A program made the position numbers and the translations under genes. Positions 1 through 5,202 of a stretch of DNA of 6,810 nt are shown here, piece after piece; position 1 is the first letter of the stretch, and each line of letters opens with the position of its first letter. The DNA is from Clostridia bacterium (GTDB lineage: Bacteria > Bacillota_A > Clostridia > Christensenellales > Aristaeellaceae): the NCBI GenBank assembly GCA_025997215.1, contig BNUH01000121.1, forward strand, positions 1 to 6,810. The letters run 5' to 3'. The notes under the pieces were generated by a model that saw only the letters and a program-made list of their open reading frames with translations, was not told where the DNA came from and made no database searches.

Positions 1-1
1 A

Positions 2-472
2 CCATTTGAGATATGGAATCAGCTTGTTCAGGAGGACGGAGAGGTTTACTACCTTAACGGCGGTATGATTCCTTGGGAAGATGCTCGGCCAATGTTGATA
101 CAAGAAGGCTATCTATCTGTACCCGGAAAGAAACGACATAACTCAAAGAACCATGTATGGGATGGCGATAGACTATTACAGACCAATAAGAAATGGGGTG
201 TGCTCAAGGAATCTCAGAAGACGTGGATTCACGAACAGATTAAGCTGGCTCACACGCAGTATTACGATGAAAACAATAGGCTGCCCATGCGCCCCAGCAA
301 GCGAGACAACCTTCTTTTTGCTATATATGAGCGGATTGAAGAACGCGGGATATGGATTCCGTTTGATGAGTTCAAGCGGGTAGCGTGTAAAGCAATTGCG
401 CGTTATAATAGACGCGAGGTCGCCATACAACAGCAATCAATAAACAAGGAGGTATCTGCATATGTCAGATAA
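2..472 (+). CDS. Conserved hypothetical protein, 5' end outside the window
   Basis: The reading frame is open from base 2 to the TAA at 470-472, giving 156 visible residues. The first ATG is at base 65, but I do not take it as the start. The 21 codons before it read as ordinary protein (FEIWNQLVQEDGEVYYLNGG) and no ribosome binding site stands in front of it, so the gene very probably begins upstream of the window. The protein is soluble, rich in Trp, Arg and Lys, and has no signal peptide or membrane segment. Visible landmarks are PWEDARPML, the stretch RHNSKNHVWDGDRL, and a helical, basic C-terminal third. I recall similar proteins of unknown role in Paenibacillus but cannot name a family. 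The end overlaps the next gene by 11 bases, which suggests cotranscription and translational coupling. Confidence 0.75.
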   Translation, partial: PFEIWNQLVQEDGEVYYLNGGMIPWEDARPMLIQEGYLSVPGKKRHNSKNHVWDGDRLLQTNKKWGVLKESQKTWIHEQIKLAHTQYYDENNRLPMRPSKRDNLLFAIYERIEERGIWIPFDEFKRVACKAIARYNRREVAIQQQSINKEVSAYVR

Positions 473-593
473 AATCATCAACCCCAACTGCCCCTGTAAA
501 GCAAACTGCCCTCGTCATGGCGACTGCAAGGCTTGTCAAGCGAATCACGCGAACGGAAAGACAGCATGCCAGCGGCTTAATGAAAAGGGATGA
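462..593 (+). CDS. 43-residue cysteine-rich mini-protein, possible metal-binding knuckle
   Basis: This short gene starts at ATG 462, nine bases after a perfect AAGGAGG at 446-452, and ends at TGA 591-593. The product has six cysteines in 43 residues in the order CPC-x3-C-x2-HG-x-C-x2-C-x3-H, then a last Cys36. The pattern C10, C12, C16, H19, C22, C25, H29 is typical of a small zinc- or metal-binding knuckle. It resembles short Cys-rich families of Firmicutes with a CPRHGxCxxC core; the DUF6485-like group is my closest recollection, unverified. It sits inside an operon: its start lies within the upstream gene and its stop overlaps the esterase start as ATGA. Both a very strong Shine-Dalgarno and a structured Cys pattern support a real gene. 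Its function is unknown; metal binding is inferred. Confidence 0.8.
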   Translation: MSDKIINPNCPCKANCPRHGDCKACQANHANGKTACQRLNEKG

Positions 594-1468
594 AGACCTA
601 TACTCACGAGCAACTGCGGCTCAAAGCAACGCGGATGAGAGGTCTGACGGCGCGCTATTATCAAAGGCGCACCGCAATCGGTCAAGAGCGCTTTCTTGAA
701 ACGACGGCAGGGCGAGTCCGTGTGCTTTGCTATGGGCTTGATGATGCACGACGCCTACCGCTGTTTGTGAATATCCATGGCGGCGGATTTGTGCTCGGCA
801 GCCCTGAAATGGACGATCCGTTTATGCCGCGCATTGTAAACGAAGCTGATGTGAAGATCGTCAGTATCGATTATGGTTTAGCTCCAGAGCATCCGTTCCC
901 GATACCGCTCGAACAATGTTATGCTGTTATCAGGTATGCGCAGGATCACGCGGATGAGTTTGGTATAGACCCGACGCGCATAGCCGTTGGCGGACACAGT
1001 GCAGGCGGGTACTTTTCAGCCGCGATATGCGTCATGAACGCGGAACGGAAGGAACTCAACCTCAAAGCCGCGATACTCGACTATCCTGCGCTGGATCTAT
1101 CTACTCCAGTCAGCGAAAAGCTGCTCGGACGCGGTTTCATAGCGAGGTTCTACTTGAACCGCCGCAGGATGCATCTATATGATTCTTGCTACTGTCTGAA
1201 CGTAGAAGACAGGAAGGATCCCCTCGTCTCGCCAATTCTGGCATCCGATGATCAGCTACGCACATTCCCACCGACACTTATCATCACAGCCGGGAGGGAT
1301 GGCCTATGCTCGGAAGCGGAGCTGTTCAGTGAAATGTTGAGAGCTGTTGGCGTCGAAGTTGCGGACAAACGCTTTGACAAGGCGCAGCACGGTTTCACGC
1401 TATTCAAAGGAGCCGACTCGCGCGAAGGTTGGAAGCTGATGATTGAGCACATCAAACGTTATATTTGA
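590..1468 (+). CDS. Alpha/beta hydrolase, HSL-type esterase/lipase
   Basis: The 292-residue protein is a complete alpha/beta-fold carboxylesterase of the hormone-sensitive-lipase (Abhydrolase_3) group. The oxyanion-hole motif HGGGF is at residues 63-67, the family signature DYGLAPEHPFP at 94-104, and the nucleophile elbow GHSAGG at 135-140 with Ser137. The catalytic acid is probably Asp237 in GRDGL and the base His267 in AQHGF. All triad members are in the usual order, so it should be active on short acyl esters; the actual substrate cannot be read. There is no signal peptide, so it is probably cytoplasmic. The ATG at 590 overlaps the upstream stop as ATGA and has no well-spaced binding site of its own, suggesting translational coupling. 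Methionines 15 and 17 are possible later starts. Cysteines are unusually frequent (47, 110, 147, 200, 202, 240). Confidence 0.93.
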   Translation: MKTYTHEQLRLKATRMRGLTARYYQRRTAIGQERFLETTAGRVRVLCYGLDDARRLPLFVNIHGGGFVLGSPEMDDPFMPRIVNEADVKIVSIDYGLAPEHPFPIPLEQCYAVIRYAQDHADEFGIDPTRIAVGGHSAGGYFSAAICVMNAERKELNLKAAILDYPALDLSTPVSEKLLGRGFIARFYLNRRRMHLYDSCYCLNVEDRKDPLVSPILASDDQLRTFPPTLIITAGRDGLCSEAELFSEMLRAVGVEVADKRFDKAQHGFTLFKGADSREGWKLMIEHIKRYI

Positions 1469-1478
1469 TTAATAGATA

Positions 1479-1661
1479 TTATGCTGCAAAAATGCCGCTA
1501 GCGTCGGTCTCCCGTTGCCAGCGGCGTTTCTGCTTCATTCGGTTGTAGGCGTCTGATCGGTCAGGCTGTTGAGTAACGGGCTTAACGTTCCCCCATGAGC
1601 CACGTCTTCGCGGGTCTAGTTCGCGTTGCTGCTTCTTCGGCAGCTTTTGGTATGAGGTCAT
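1479..1661 (-). CDS. 60-residue very basic small protein next to the LexA-like repressor
   Basis: The start is ATG at 1661, eight bases after AAGGAG (1675-1670 on the minus strand). A GTG in frame at 1670 overlaps the ribosome binding site and is rejected. The product has 9 Arg, 6 Lys and 6 acidic residues, a net charge near +9. It contains QKLPKKQQRELDPRRRGSWG at the N-terminus and a second basic block RMKQKRRWQR at residues 41-50. It has no membrane segment or cysteine. Such composition suggests nucleic-acid binding, but no family is recognised. It follows the repressor gene on the same strand after 95 bases with no clear promoter or terminator between, so it may be cotranscribed and be part of the damage-response unit. 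Its 3' end converges on the esterase gene with a 10-base gap. Confidence 0.75.
   Translation of the reverse strand: MTSYQKLPKKQQRELDPRRRGSWGNVKPVTQQPDRSDAYNRMKQKRRWQRETDASGIFAA
1490..1529. terminator. Imperfect hairpin between convergent genes, possible terminator
   Basis: Bases 1490-1502 and 1517-1529 are complementary apart from a T-G pair and an A-C mismatch, leaving a 14-base loop. Read on the plus strand, the stem is preceded by A's and followed by GTTTCTGCTTC, a weak U-tract 22 bases past the esterase stop. Read on the minus strand it is followed by ATTTTTGC, but it would then act before the stop codon of the 60-residue gene. It lies wholly inside that gene's 3' coding end, so coding constraint could explain it. 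Confidence 0.35.
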
Positions 1662-1756
1662 AGTGATCACTCCTTCATCTATAAATATAACGTAATACTA
1701 TGGTGTCCAGTTCCGCAGAGTTCGACATAACCGGTGTGAATCTTCATAAACCGTTC

Positions 1757-2434
1757 CTAGCCTATGACTTTGCCCAGCACAGAAAACGAGTCATAGTCAT
1801 GAACCGTTATCGGATCATACTTATCGTTGAGCGAGATCAATTGGTCGCGACCCTGCTTTTTGCAATAGGCGTCGTCATTGAGGACAAAGATACCAATCTC
1901 GCCCAACTCAATCTTCTCCTGCTGGCGGACGAACACTATCTGATGATCGATGTAGCGCGGCGTCATGCTGTCGCCGCTGATGCGCACGGCGTAGTCCGCA
2001 TTTTCTGGAACGCTTTCGTCTACTTCGATTTCCTCGTATGCATCACTGTCAAGGAATGATCCTGTTCCTGCTGATACAGGTAGATCAAATAGCTTCAGCA
2101 GCTTTGGTCTCTGCACCTCACCCAGTTCAAGGAATTGAGGATCCCGCGCAAGCATGGCGATGTACTCCTCGACACGCTCCTTTCCTAGCAGATTTAGGCG
2201 TTTGAGCTGTGGAGACTTAACTCCTGAAAACGTGAACCTTATATCATCCACGCCATATAGATCACAGAGCGACAGAAACTGTTGGATACTCGGTTGAGCC
2301 CTTCCGCATTCCCATTGCGATATGGTCTTTTTGTTCGCAGCCTTTCTCGTGTGCTCTACTAAGTAGTCAGCGACAGTCGCCTGCATTAAGCCATTTTTCT
2401 TACGCAGCCTTGCTAGCATTTCAGATAACTCCAT
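1757..2434 (-). CDS. LexA-like repressor: XRE helix-turn-helix with S24 self-cleaving peptidase
   Basis: The 225-residue protein combines an N-terminal XRE-type helix-turn-helix (about residues 5-62, with TISQWECGRAQPS at 37-49 as the recognition-helix region) with a C-terminal S24/LexA-like domain (about 118-225). The cleavage site VSAGTG has Ala122-Gly123, the nucleophile is Ser156 in GDSM, and the general base is most likely Lys192 in AYCKKQG. The Ser-to-Lys spacing matches that of E. coli LexA within a residue. By analogy to LexA and phage CI repressors it should bind DNA as a dimer and inactivate itself on contact with RecA filaments. The start is ATG 2434, seven bases after GGAGG (2446-2442 minus); a TTG ten codons earlier has no binding site. 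It is divergent from the Y-polymerase operon, which it probably represses together with itself. Confidence 0.93.
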   Translation of the reverse strand: MELSEMLARLRKKNGLMQATVADYLVEHTRKAANKKTISQWECGRAQPSIQQFLSLCDLYGVDDIRFTFSGVKSPQLKRLNLLGKERVEEYIAMLARDPQFLELGEVQRPKLLKLFDLPVSAGTGSFLDSDAYEEIEVDESVPENADYAVRISGDSMTPRYIDHQIVFVRQQEKIELGEIGIFVLNDDAYCKKQGRDQLISLNDKYDPITVHDYDSFSVLGKVIG

Positions 2435-2452
2435 ATAATCGCCTCCATCATC

Positions 2453-2481
2453 AGTATACCGCAAAGTCAGCTGGAATACAA
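2453..2481 (-). promoter_or_regulatory. Probable promoter of the LexA-like repressor gene
   Basis: On the minus strand, TTGTAT (2481-2476) and TATACT (2458-2453) are separated by exactly 17 bases. The -10 box matches sigma-A consensus at five of six positions, the -35 box at three of six. Transcription would begin roughly 12 bases before the ribosome binding site. The -35 box coincides with the left arm of the candidate operator, which would give autoregulation. Confidence 0.6.
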
Positions 2482-2510
2482 TCCCATTCGTAAAATTTTA
2501 GGATATGTAT
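2476..2510. promoter_or_regulatory. Candidate operator: inverted repeat spanning both divergent -35 boxes
   Basis: ATACAATCC at 2476-2484 is the reverse complement of GGATaTGTAT at 2501-2510 except for one inserted base. The arms are 16 bases apart, and a perfect ten-base palindrome, TAAAATTTTA, lies between them at 2491-2500. The left arm covers the repressor gene's -35 box and the right arm touches the polymerase operon's -35 box at base 2510. Occupation by a dimer or tetramer could silence both promoters. Binding by the neighbouring LexA-like protein is inferred from position only. Confidence 0.45.
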
Positions 2511-2538
2511 TTACAGTCGAGGATTGGGCATATATAAT
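2510..2538 (+). promoter_or_regulatory. Strong sigma-A-type promoter of the dinB operon
   Basis: TTTACA (2510-2515) and a perfect TATAAT (2533-2538) are separated by 17 bases, giving a predicted start near 2545. The ribosome binding site AAGGAGGT at 2548-2555 follows almost immediately, so the untranslated leader is very short. A short inverted repeat, GTATT (2507-2511) and AATAC (2536-2540), flanks the core promoter and is a second possible regulator contact. Such a strong promoter implies tight repression in undamaged cells. Confidence 0.8.
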
Positions 2539-2561
2539 ACAGGCAGGAAGGAGGTCTCGCT

Positions 2562-3806
2562 ATGGGTGATCGCGTTATACTACACACGGATATGAATAAC
2601 TGCTATGCAAGCATAGAGATGTTCCATAACCCAAAACTGCGTGGCCTCCCACTTGCCGTTGGCGGCGACGCGGCTGAGCGTCATGGGATCATCCTTGCAC
2701 GGAGCTATGAAACGCGTCCATACGGCATTAAGGTCGGCATGGCGCTTTGGCAAGCTAAACAGCAATGCCCAAATCTTACCATTGTCCCGCCGAACTACCC
2801 GCTCTATATACGTTATAGTAAGATGCTGCGCAACATCCTGGCTGATTATTCGGAGCAGCAAGAAGCATTCGGCCTTGACGAGCAATGGTCAGATGTCACT
2901 GGCTCAGTCCACATGTATGGCTCAGGTAAGGCGATTGCTGATGAAGTGCGCGAGCGCGTCAAGGATGAGATGGGTGTAACAGTTTCAGTCGGAGTTAGCT
3001 GGAACAAAATATTTGCTAAACTTGGTTCGGACATCAAGAAGCCGGATGCGACGACACTAATTACGCAAGATAACTATCGTGAGGTAGTGTGGCCGCTGCC
3101 AGCGGGTGATCTGTTGGGCGTAGGGAGGAGTACGTTTGCCAAACTGAATAGATATGGCATTAAAACTATTGGTGAAATCGCGCAATGCGACCCAACCCTG
3201 CTGCATGGATGGCTCGGCAAATGGGGACTATTCCTCTATACCTATGCAAATGGGCGTGATACTTCTCCGGTAGCGCGGATTGGTGATGAAGGCGTAATAA
3301 AGTCCGTGGGTAACTCGACCACATGCCCGCGCGACTTGGAGAATGATGACGACGCGAAGATCGTTTTTCTCAACCTTTCCGAGAGCGTCGCGGAACGGAT
3401 GCGCGAGTTAGGTCTTATGGCTCGAACAGTAGAGATCAGTTTGAGAACCAACGAATTGGAGTGGTGTACTAGACAATCAAAACTGGCCGCTCCGACACAT
3501 ATCTCAAAGGAGTTATGTGCTTCAGCGATGCGGTTACTAAAAAGCAACTATTGCTGGGAGAAGCCGCTACGGAGTATCGGGATACGCGGAACCGACCTAG
3601 TCCCTATCGCGGGCAATCGACAAATGAGCATGTTTTTGGATGAGCAGAAACGTGATAAGGCTGAGAAGCTAGAGTTTACGATTGACTCAATCCGAAAACG
3701 TTTCGGGCATTACTCCATCATGCCGGGATTGTTGCATGTTGATGATCGCTTGGGGAAATTGAACCCGAAGGAAGATCATGTGATCCACCCGGTAGGGTAT
3801 CTATGA
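2562..3806 (+). CDS. dinB: Y-family translesion DNA polymerase, DinB/UvrX type
   Basis: The 414-residue protein is a complete error-prone Y-family polymerase that copies past damaged bases. The palm starts with HTDMNNCYASIE: Asp10 is the first metal ligand, and Asp106-Glu107 in GLDEQWSDVTGS are the other catalytic carboxylates. Tyr15 sits at the steric-gate position. SVGVSWNKIFAKLGSD (142-157) is the conserved palm motif, a helix-hairpin-helix thumb lies around 184-210, and the little-finger domain around 245-350. QMSMF at 354-358 fits the beta-clamp-binding peptide, followed by a 56-residue tail. The length is typical of Bacillus PolY/UvrX proteins rather than the shorter E. coli Pol IV. The start ATG follows AAGGAGGT by six bases. 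It heads an operon with two downstream genes and is divergent from the LexA-like repressor, so damage induction is likely. Relative to the common DMDxFFAS motif, the second Asp is Asn12. Confidence 0.95.
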   Translation: MGDRVILHTDMNNCYASIEMFHNPKLRGLPLAVGGDAAERHGIILARSYETRPYGIKVGMALWQAKQQCPNLTIVPPNYPLYIRYSKMLRNILADYSEQQEAFGLDEQWSDVTGSVHMYGSGKAIADEVRERVKDEMGVTVSVGVSWNKIFAKLGSDIKKPDATTLITQDNYREVVWPLPAGDLLGVGRSTFAKLNRYGIKTIGEIAQCDPTLLHGWLGKWGLFLYTYANGRDTSPVARIGDEGVIKSVGNSTTCPRDLENDDDAKIVFLNLSESVAERMRELGLMARTVEISLRTNELEWCTRQSKLAAPTHISKELCASAMRLLKSNYCWEKPLRSIGIRGTDLVPIAGNRQMSMFLDEQKRDKAEKLEFTIDSIRKRFGHYSIMPGLLHVDDRLGKLNPKEDHVIHPVGYL

Positions 3807-3816
3807 GGTGTAGACT

Positions 3817-4107
3817 ATGAGGAATGAAACGTCGTTTGTCAGCAACGAATACAAGGTGTATATTGATGTTACCGAGCAGCGGATGAAGGATGGACGGTTG
3901 ATCCCGTTGAAGCTGACGTGGGAGGACGGCGCCAGCTATGAGATCGACCGTATACTTGATGTGCGCCCGGCGGCGAGCCTGAAGGCCGGCGGCTCCGGCA
4001 TCAGGTACACAGTTCGAATCGGCGAGAGGCAGACGAACATGTTTCTTGAGCAAATGGAAGGGGAAGCGCGCTGGTTCGTAGAACGTAAGCGTGTAGAGGT
4101 GAATTGA
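3817..4107 (+). CDS. Uncharacterised 96-residue beta-rich protein in the translesion operon
   Basis: The gene starts ten bases after the polymerase stop, with GAGGTG (3805-3810) six bases before ATG 3817. Its TGA directly abuts the ATG of the next gene, so coupled translation is likely. The protein has no cysteine, signal peptide or membrane helix. It reads as alternating beta strands: KVYIDVTEQRM (13-23), a central LTWEDGASYEIDRILDVRP (33-51), RYTVRIGERQTNMFLEQ (63-79) and WFVERKR (86-92). The C-terminal part is basic. I recall similar proteins in Paenibacillus beside the same neighbours but know no function. It stands where the unrelated YolD-like protein accompanies Bacillus Y-polymerases (yqjW-yqjX, uvrX-yolD), so a polymerase accessory or DNA-binding role is a reasonable inference, not shown by the sequence. 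Confidence 0.85.
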   Translation: MRNETSFVSNEYKVYIDVTEQRMKDGRLIPLKLTWEDGASYEIDRILDVRPAASLKAGGSGIRYTVRIGERQTNMFLEQMEGEARWFVERKRVEVN

Positions 4108-4740
4108 ATGTGCGGACGGTATTACATCGCCGAGGAAGACATCTCAGAAGAACTTCACCTGATTATAGACGAGGTTCAGAAGAATCTCAACCATAGTGTG
4201 CCGTTGAAAACCTATGGCGAAGTATTCCCGTCGGACATAGTACCGATTCGTCTGCGGGCAAAGCCAACAAGCCGTGAGCAAATGGCAGTTGCGGCCAAGT
4301 GGGGCTTCGGATTTTCTGGTTCATCGAAGCTGATCATTAATGCTAGACGAGAGACGGTTAATGACAAACCGATGTTTCGCAATGCACAACCGTGCGTGAT
4401 ACCAGCGACGAACTATTTTGAATGGGAATCAGTAGCAGACGAGACTGCGCAATTGAGCTTCATGCCACAAGCAGCTCCACCGAAAACGCACAAAGTGAAA
4501 CGCTCAATAAAGCCGTCATCAATAGTGTCCGAAGTGTTCTATATGGCAGGGTTGCTCAGATCTGAGCCGGAGCAACAAGTGCCAGTATTTATGATAATAA
4601 CACGACCTGTAGCACCTTCACTGGCGCATATTCATGACAGAATGCCGATGATTCTGATGGAAGAACAGATTGAAGCGTGGTTGAGTAAAGGGGAATTGCC
4701 AGAGGGCTATGAAGTCGATGAGAAATTTGATGTGAGTTAA
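4108..4740 (+). CDS. SOS response-associated peptidase family protein (SRAP, YedK/HMCES type)
   Basis: The 210-residue protein belongs to the SRAP family, which protects abasic sites in single-stranded DNA by forming a covalent bond through the N-terminal cysteine exposed when Met1 is removed. It starts MCGRYY with Cys2. The other active-site residues known from E. coli YedK are in place: Asn78 and Arg80 in INARRET, Glu105 in YFEWE, and His176 in HDRMP. Between the FEW motif and the strand EVFYMAGLLR (142-151) lies a basic segment of about 30 residues (PPKTHKVKRSIKPSS), somewhat longer than I expect for the family. GAGGTG at 4096-4101 provides the ribosome binding site, and the ATG follows the upstream stop with no gap. 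As last gene of the operon it links abasic-site shielding with translesion synthesis; the protease name is historical. Confidence 0.95.
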   Translation: MCGRYYIAEEDISEELHLIIDEVQKNLNHSVPLKTYGEVFPSDIVPIRLRAKPTSREQMAVAAKWGFGFSGSSKLIINARRETVNDKPMFRNAQPCVIPATNYFEWESVADETAQLSFMPQAAPPKTHKVKRSIKPSSIVSEVFYMAGLLRSEPEQQVPVFMIITRPVAPSLAHIHDRMPMILMEEQIEAWLSKGELPEGYEVDEKFDVS

Positions 4741-4789
4741 CATCTGCATAATTAATATGTTTTTATACCATAAATGATTTTGCATCTGA

Positions 4790-4812
4790 TAGGGAAGCGT
4801 TAGGGATAGCGT
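4790..4812. repeat. Two tandem copies of an 11/12-base unit
   Basis: TAGGGAAGCGT (4790-4800) is followed directly by TAGGGATAGCGT (4801-4812), which differs by a one-base insertion. It could be a slippage duplication or paired half-sites for a regulator. It ends beside the weak terminator-like stem. No function can be assigned. Confidence 0.6.
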
Positions 4813-4833
4813 ATCTTTTTACAACCACCAGCC

Positions 4834-4853
4834 AAATTTGTTCCAACAAATTT
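4834..4853. promoter_or_regulatory. 20-base palindrome just upstream of a promoter, candidate operator
   Basis: AAATTTGTT (4834-4842), CC, then AACAAATTT (4845-4853) form perfect nine-base arms with a two-base centre. The two-base centre is too tight for a good RNA loop and no T-run follows, so a protein-binding DNA site is more likely than a terminator. Its right edge is ten bases from the -35 box at 4864, a position typical of an activator or a repressor that blocks upstream contacts. The cognate regulator is unknown. Confidence 0.55.
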
Positions 4854-4863
4854 CGTAAAAATC

Positions 4864-4892
4864 TTGACGCAAGGGTGAATTTGCTGTATACT
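4864..4892 (+). promoter_or_regulatory. Near-consensus promoter with a long leader
   Basis: TTGACG (4864-4869) and TATACT (4887-4892) match sigma-A consensus at five of six positions each, with a 17-base spacer. The predicted start is near 4899, about 300 bases upstream of the next start codon at 5203. Either the gene at 5203 has a long leader RNA or the promoter makes a separate small RNA. Confidence 0.7.
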
Positions 4893-4898
4893 TATTCC

Positions 4899-5160
4899 AA
4901 TGCTTTCCAAATATGGATGGAAACGATCCTGACAAACGGTTGGCACCGTAACATATGGTAGCTTAGAGATTGGATAGCAATGCCAACTCGTTGCGGCCGC
5001 GGAGTGCGCCTTTCGAGGGTTATCTGATGGTGATCGTGAAATTCGGCGGGAATGGAGCGAGGGGAGAGTTTTGGTAACTCAATTGATTCTGGTATATACA
5101 TCATAAAGCTATGATAACTGTCCTGATGAGTACTAATATATAAGTTAACCAGACTGTAGG
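4899..5160 (+). ncRNA. Possible structured leader or small RNA of unknown class
   Basis: No convincing gene occupies this stretch. It holds several nested complementary segments. ACGATC 4923-4928 pairs with GATCGT 5032-5037. AACGGTTGGCA 4935-4945 pairs with 4981-4992 over eleven base pairs with one bulged T. Simple hairpins lie at 5009-5018 (UUCG loop), 5066-5080 (GAGTT/AACTC) and 5100-5115 (ATCATA/TATGAT, four-base loop). A competing hairpin, ACGGT/ACCGT at 4936-4940 and 4945-4949, excludes the main stem, as in switch-like RNAs. I see no conserved core of any riboswitch, T-box or ribozyme that I know, and no intrinsic terminator. The pairings were found by eye and could be chance. Confidence 0.35.
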
Positions 5161-5187
5161 TTGACAGGAATCACCAAAGCGTACAAT
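5161..5187 (+). promoter_or_regulatory. Possible second promoter close to the membrane-protein gene
   Basis: A perfect TTGACA (5161-5166) and TACAAT (5182-5187, five of six) lie just upstream of the ribosome binding site. The spacer is only 15 bases, shorter than optimal, and the start of transcription would fall inside or next to GGAGG at 5193-5197. It is therefore a weaker candidate than the promoter at 4864. Confidence 0.3.
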
Positions 5188-5202
5188 GAACTGGAGGTAA
5201 AT

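Larger units (their letters stand above)
4741..4863. other. AT-rich spacer after the SRAP gene
   Basis: No reading frame with a credible start lies here. A clear operon terminator is not visible. The best candidate is a weak stem GGGATA/TATCTT at 4803-4808 and 4812-4817, with two G-T pairs and a three-base loop, running into T's to 4820. A tandem repeat and a palindrome within the spacer are listed separately. Confidence 0.5.

Noticed and set aside
65..472. ATG at base 65 as the start of the first gene
   Set aside because: There is no binding site in front of it, and the frame continues upstream as plausible protein to the window edge.
1145..1159. GGTTC-N5-GAACC dyad inside the esterase gene as a LexA-type site
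   Set aside because: The orientation is opposite to the GAAC...GTTC LexA box and it is inside coding sequence.
1662..1671. Palindrome AGTGATCACT between the binding site and start of the 60-residue gene
   Set aside because: It is only ten bases long and overlaps the ribosome binding site; there is no independent sign of a regulator site.
2435..2464. Ten-codon N-terminal extension of the repressor from TTG 2464
   Set aside because: It has no ribosome binding site, lies on the predicted -10 region, and the ATG at 2434 has GGAGG at ideal spacing.
3692..3706. Palindrome CCGAAA-ACG-TTTCGG inside dinB
   Set aside because: It lies well within conserved coding sequence, far from any promoter, so coding constraint or chance is sufficient.
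5027..5077. 16-codon plus-strand mini-gene in the leader with GAGGG seven bases before its ATG
   Set aside because: It could be a leader peptide, but at 16 codons and with a partial binding site it cannot be told from chance. Two other mini-frames, at 4913 and 4980, have no binding site.
4892..5104. 70-codon minus-strand open frame in the leader region
   Set aside because: It has no clear ribosome binding site, no recognisable protein pattern, and lies over the self-complementary segments.
5021..5140. Hammerhead-like CTGATG motifs at 5024-5030 and 5123-5130
   Set aside because: The rest of the core is absent: one site reads CTGATGG instead of CTGATGA, the other has no following GAAA, and the flanking helices do not form.
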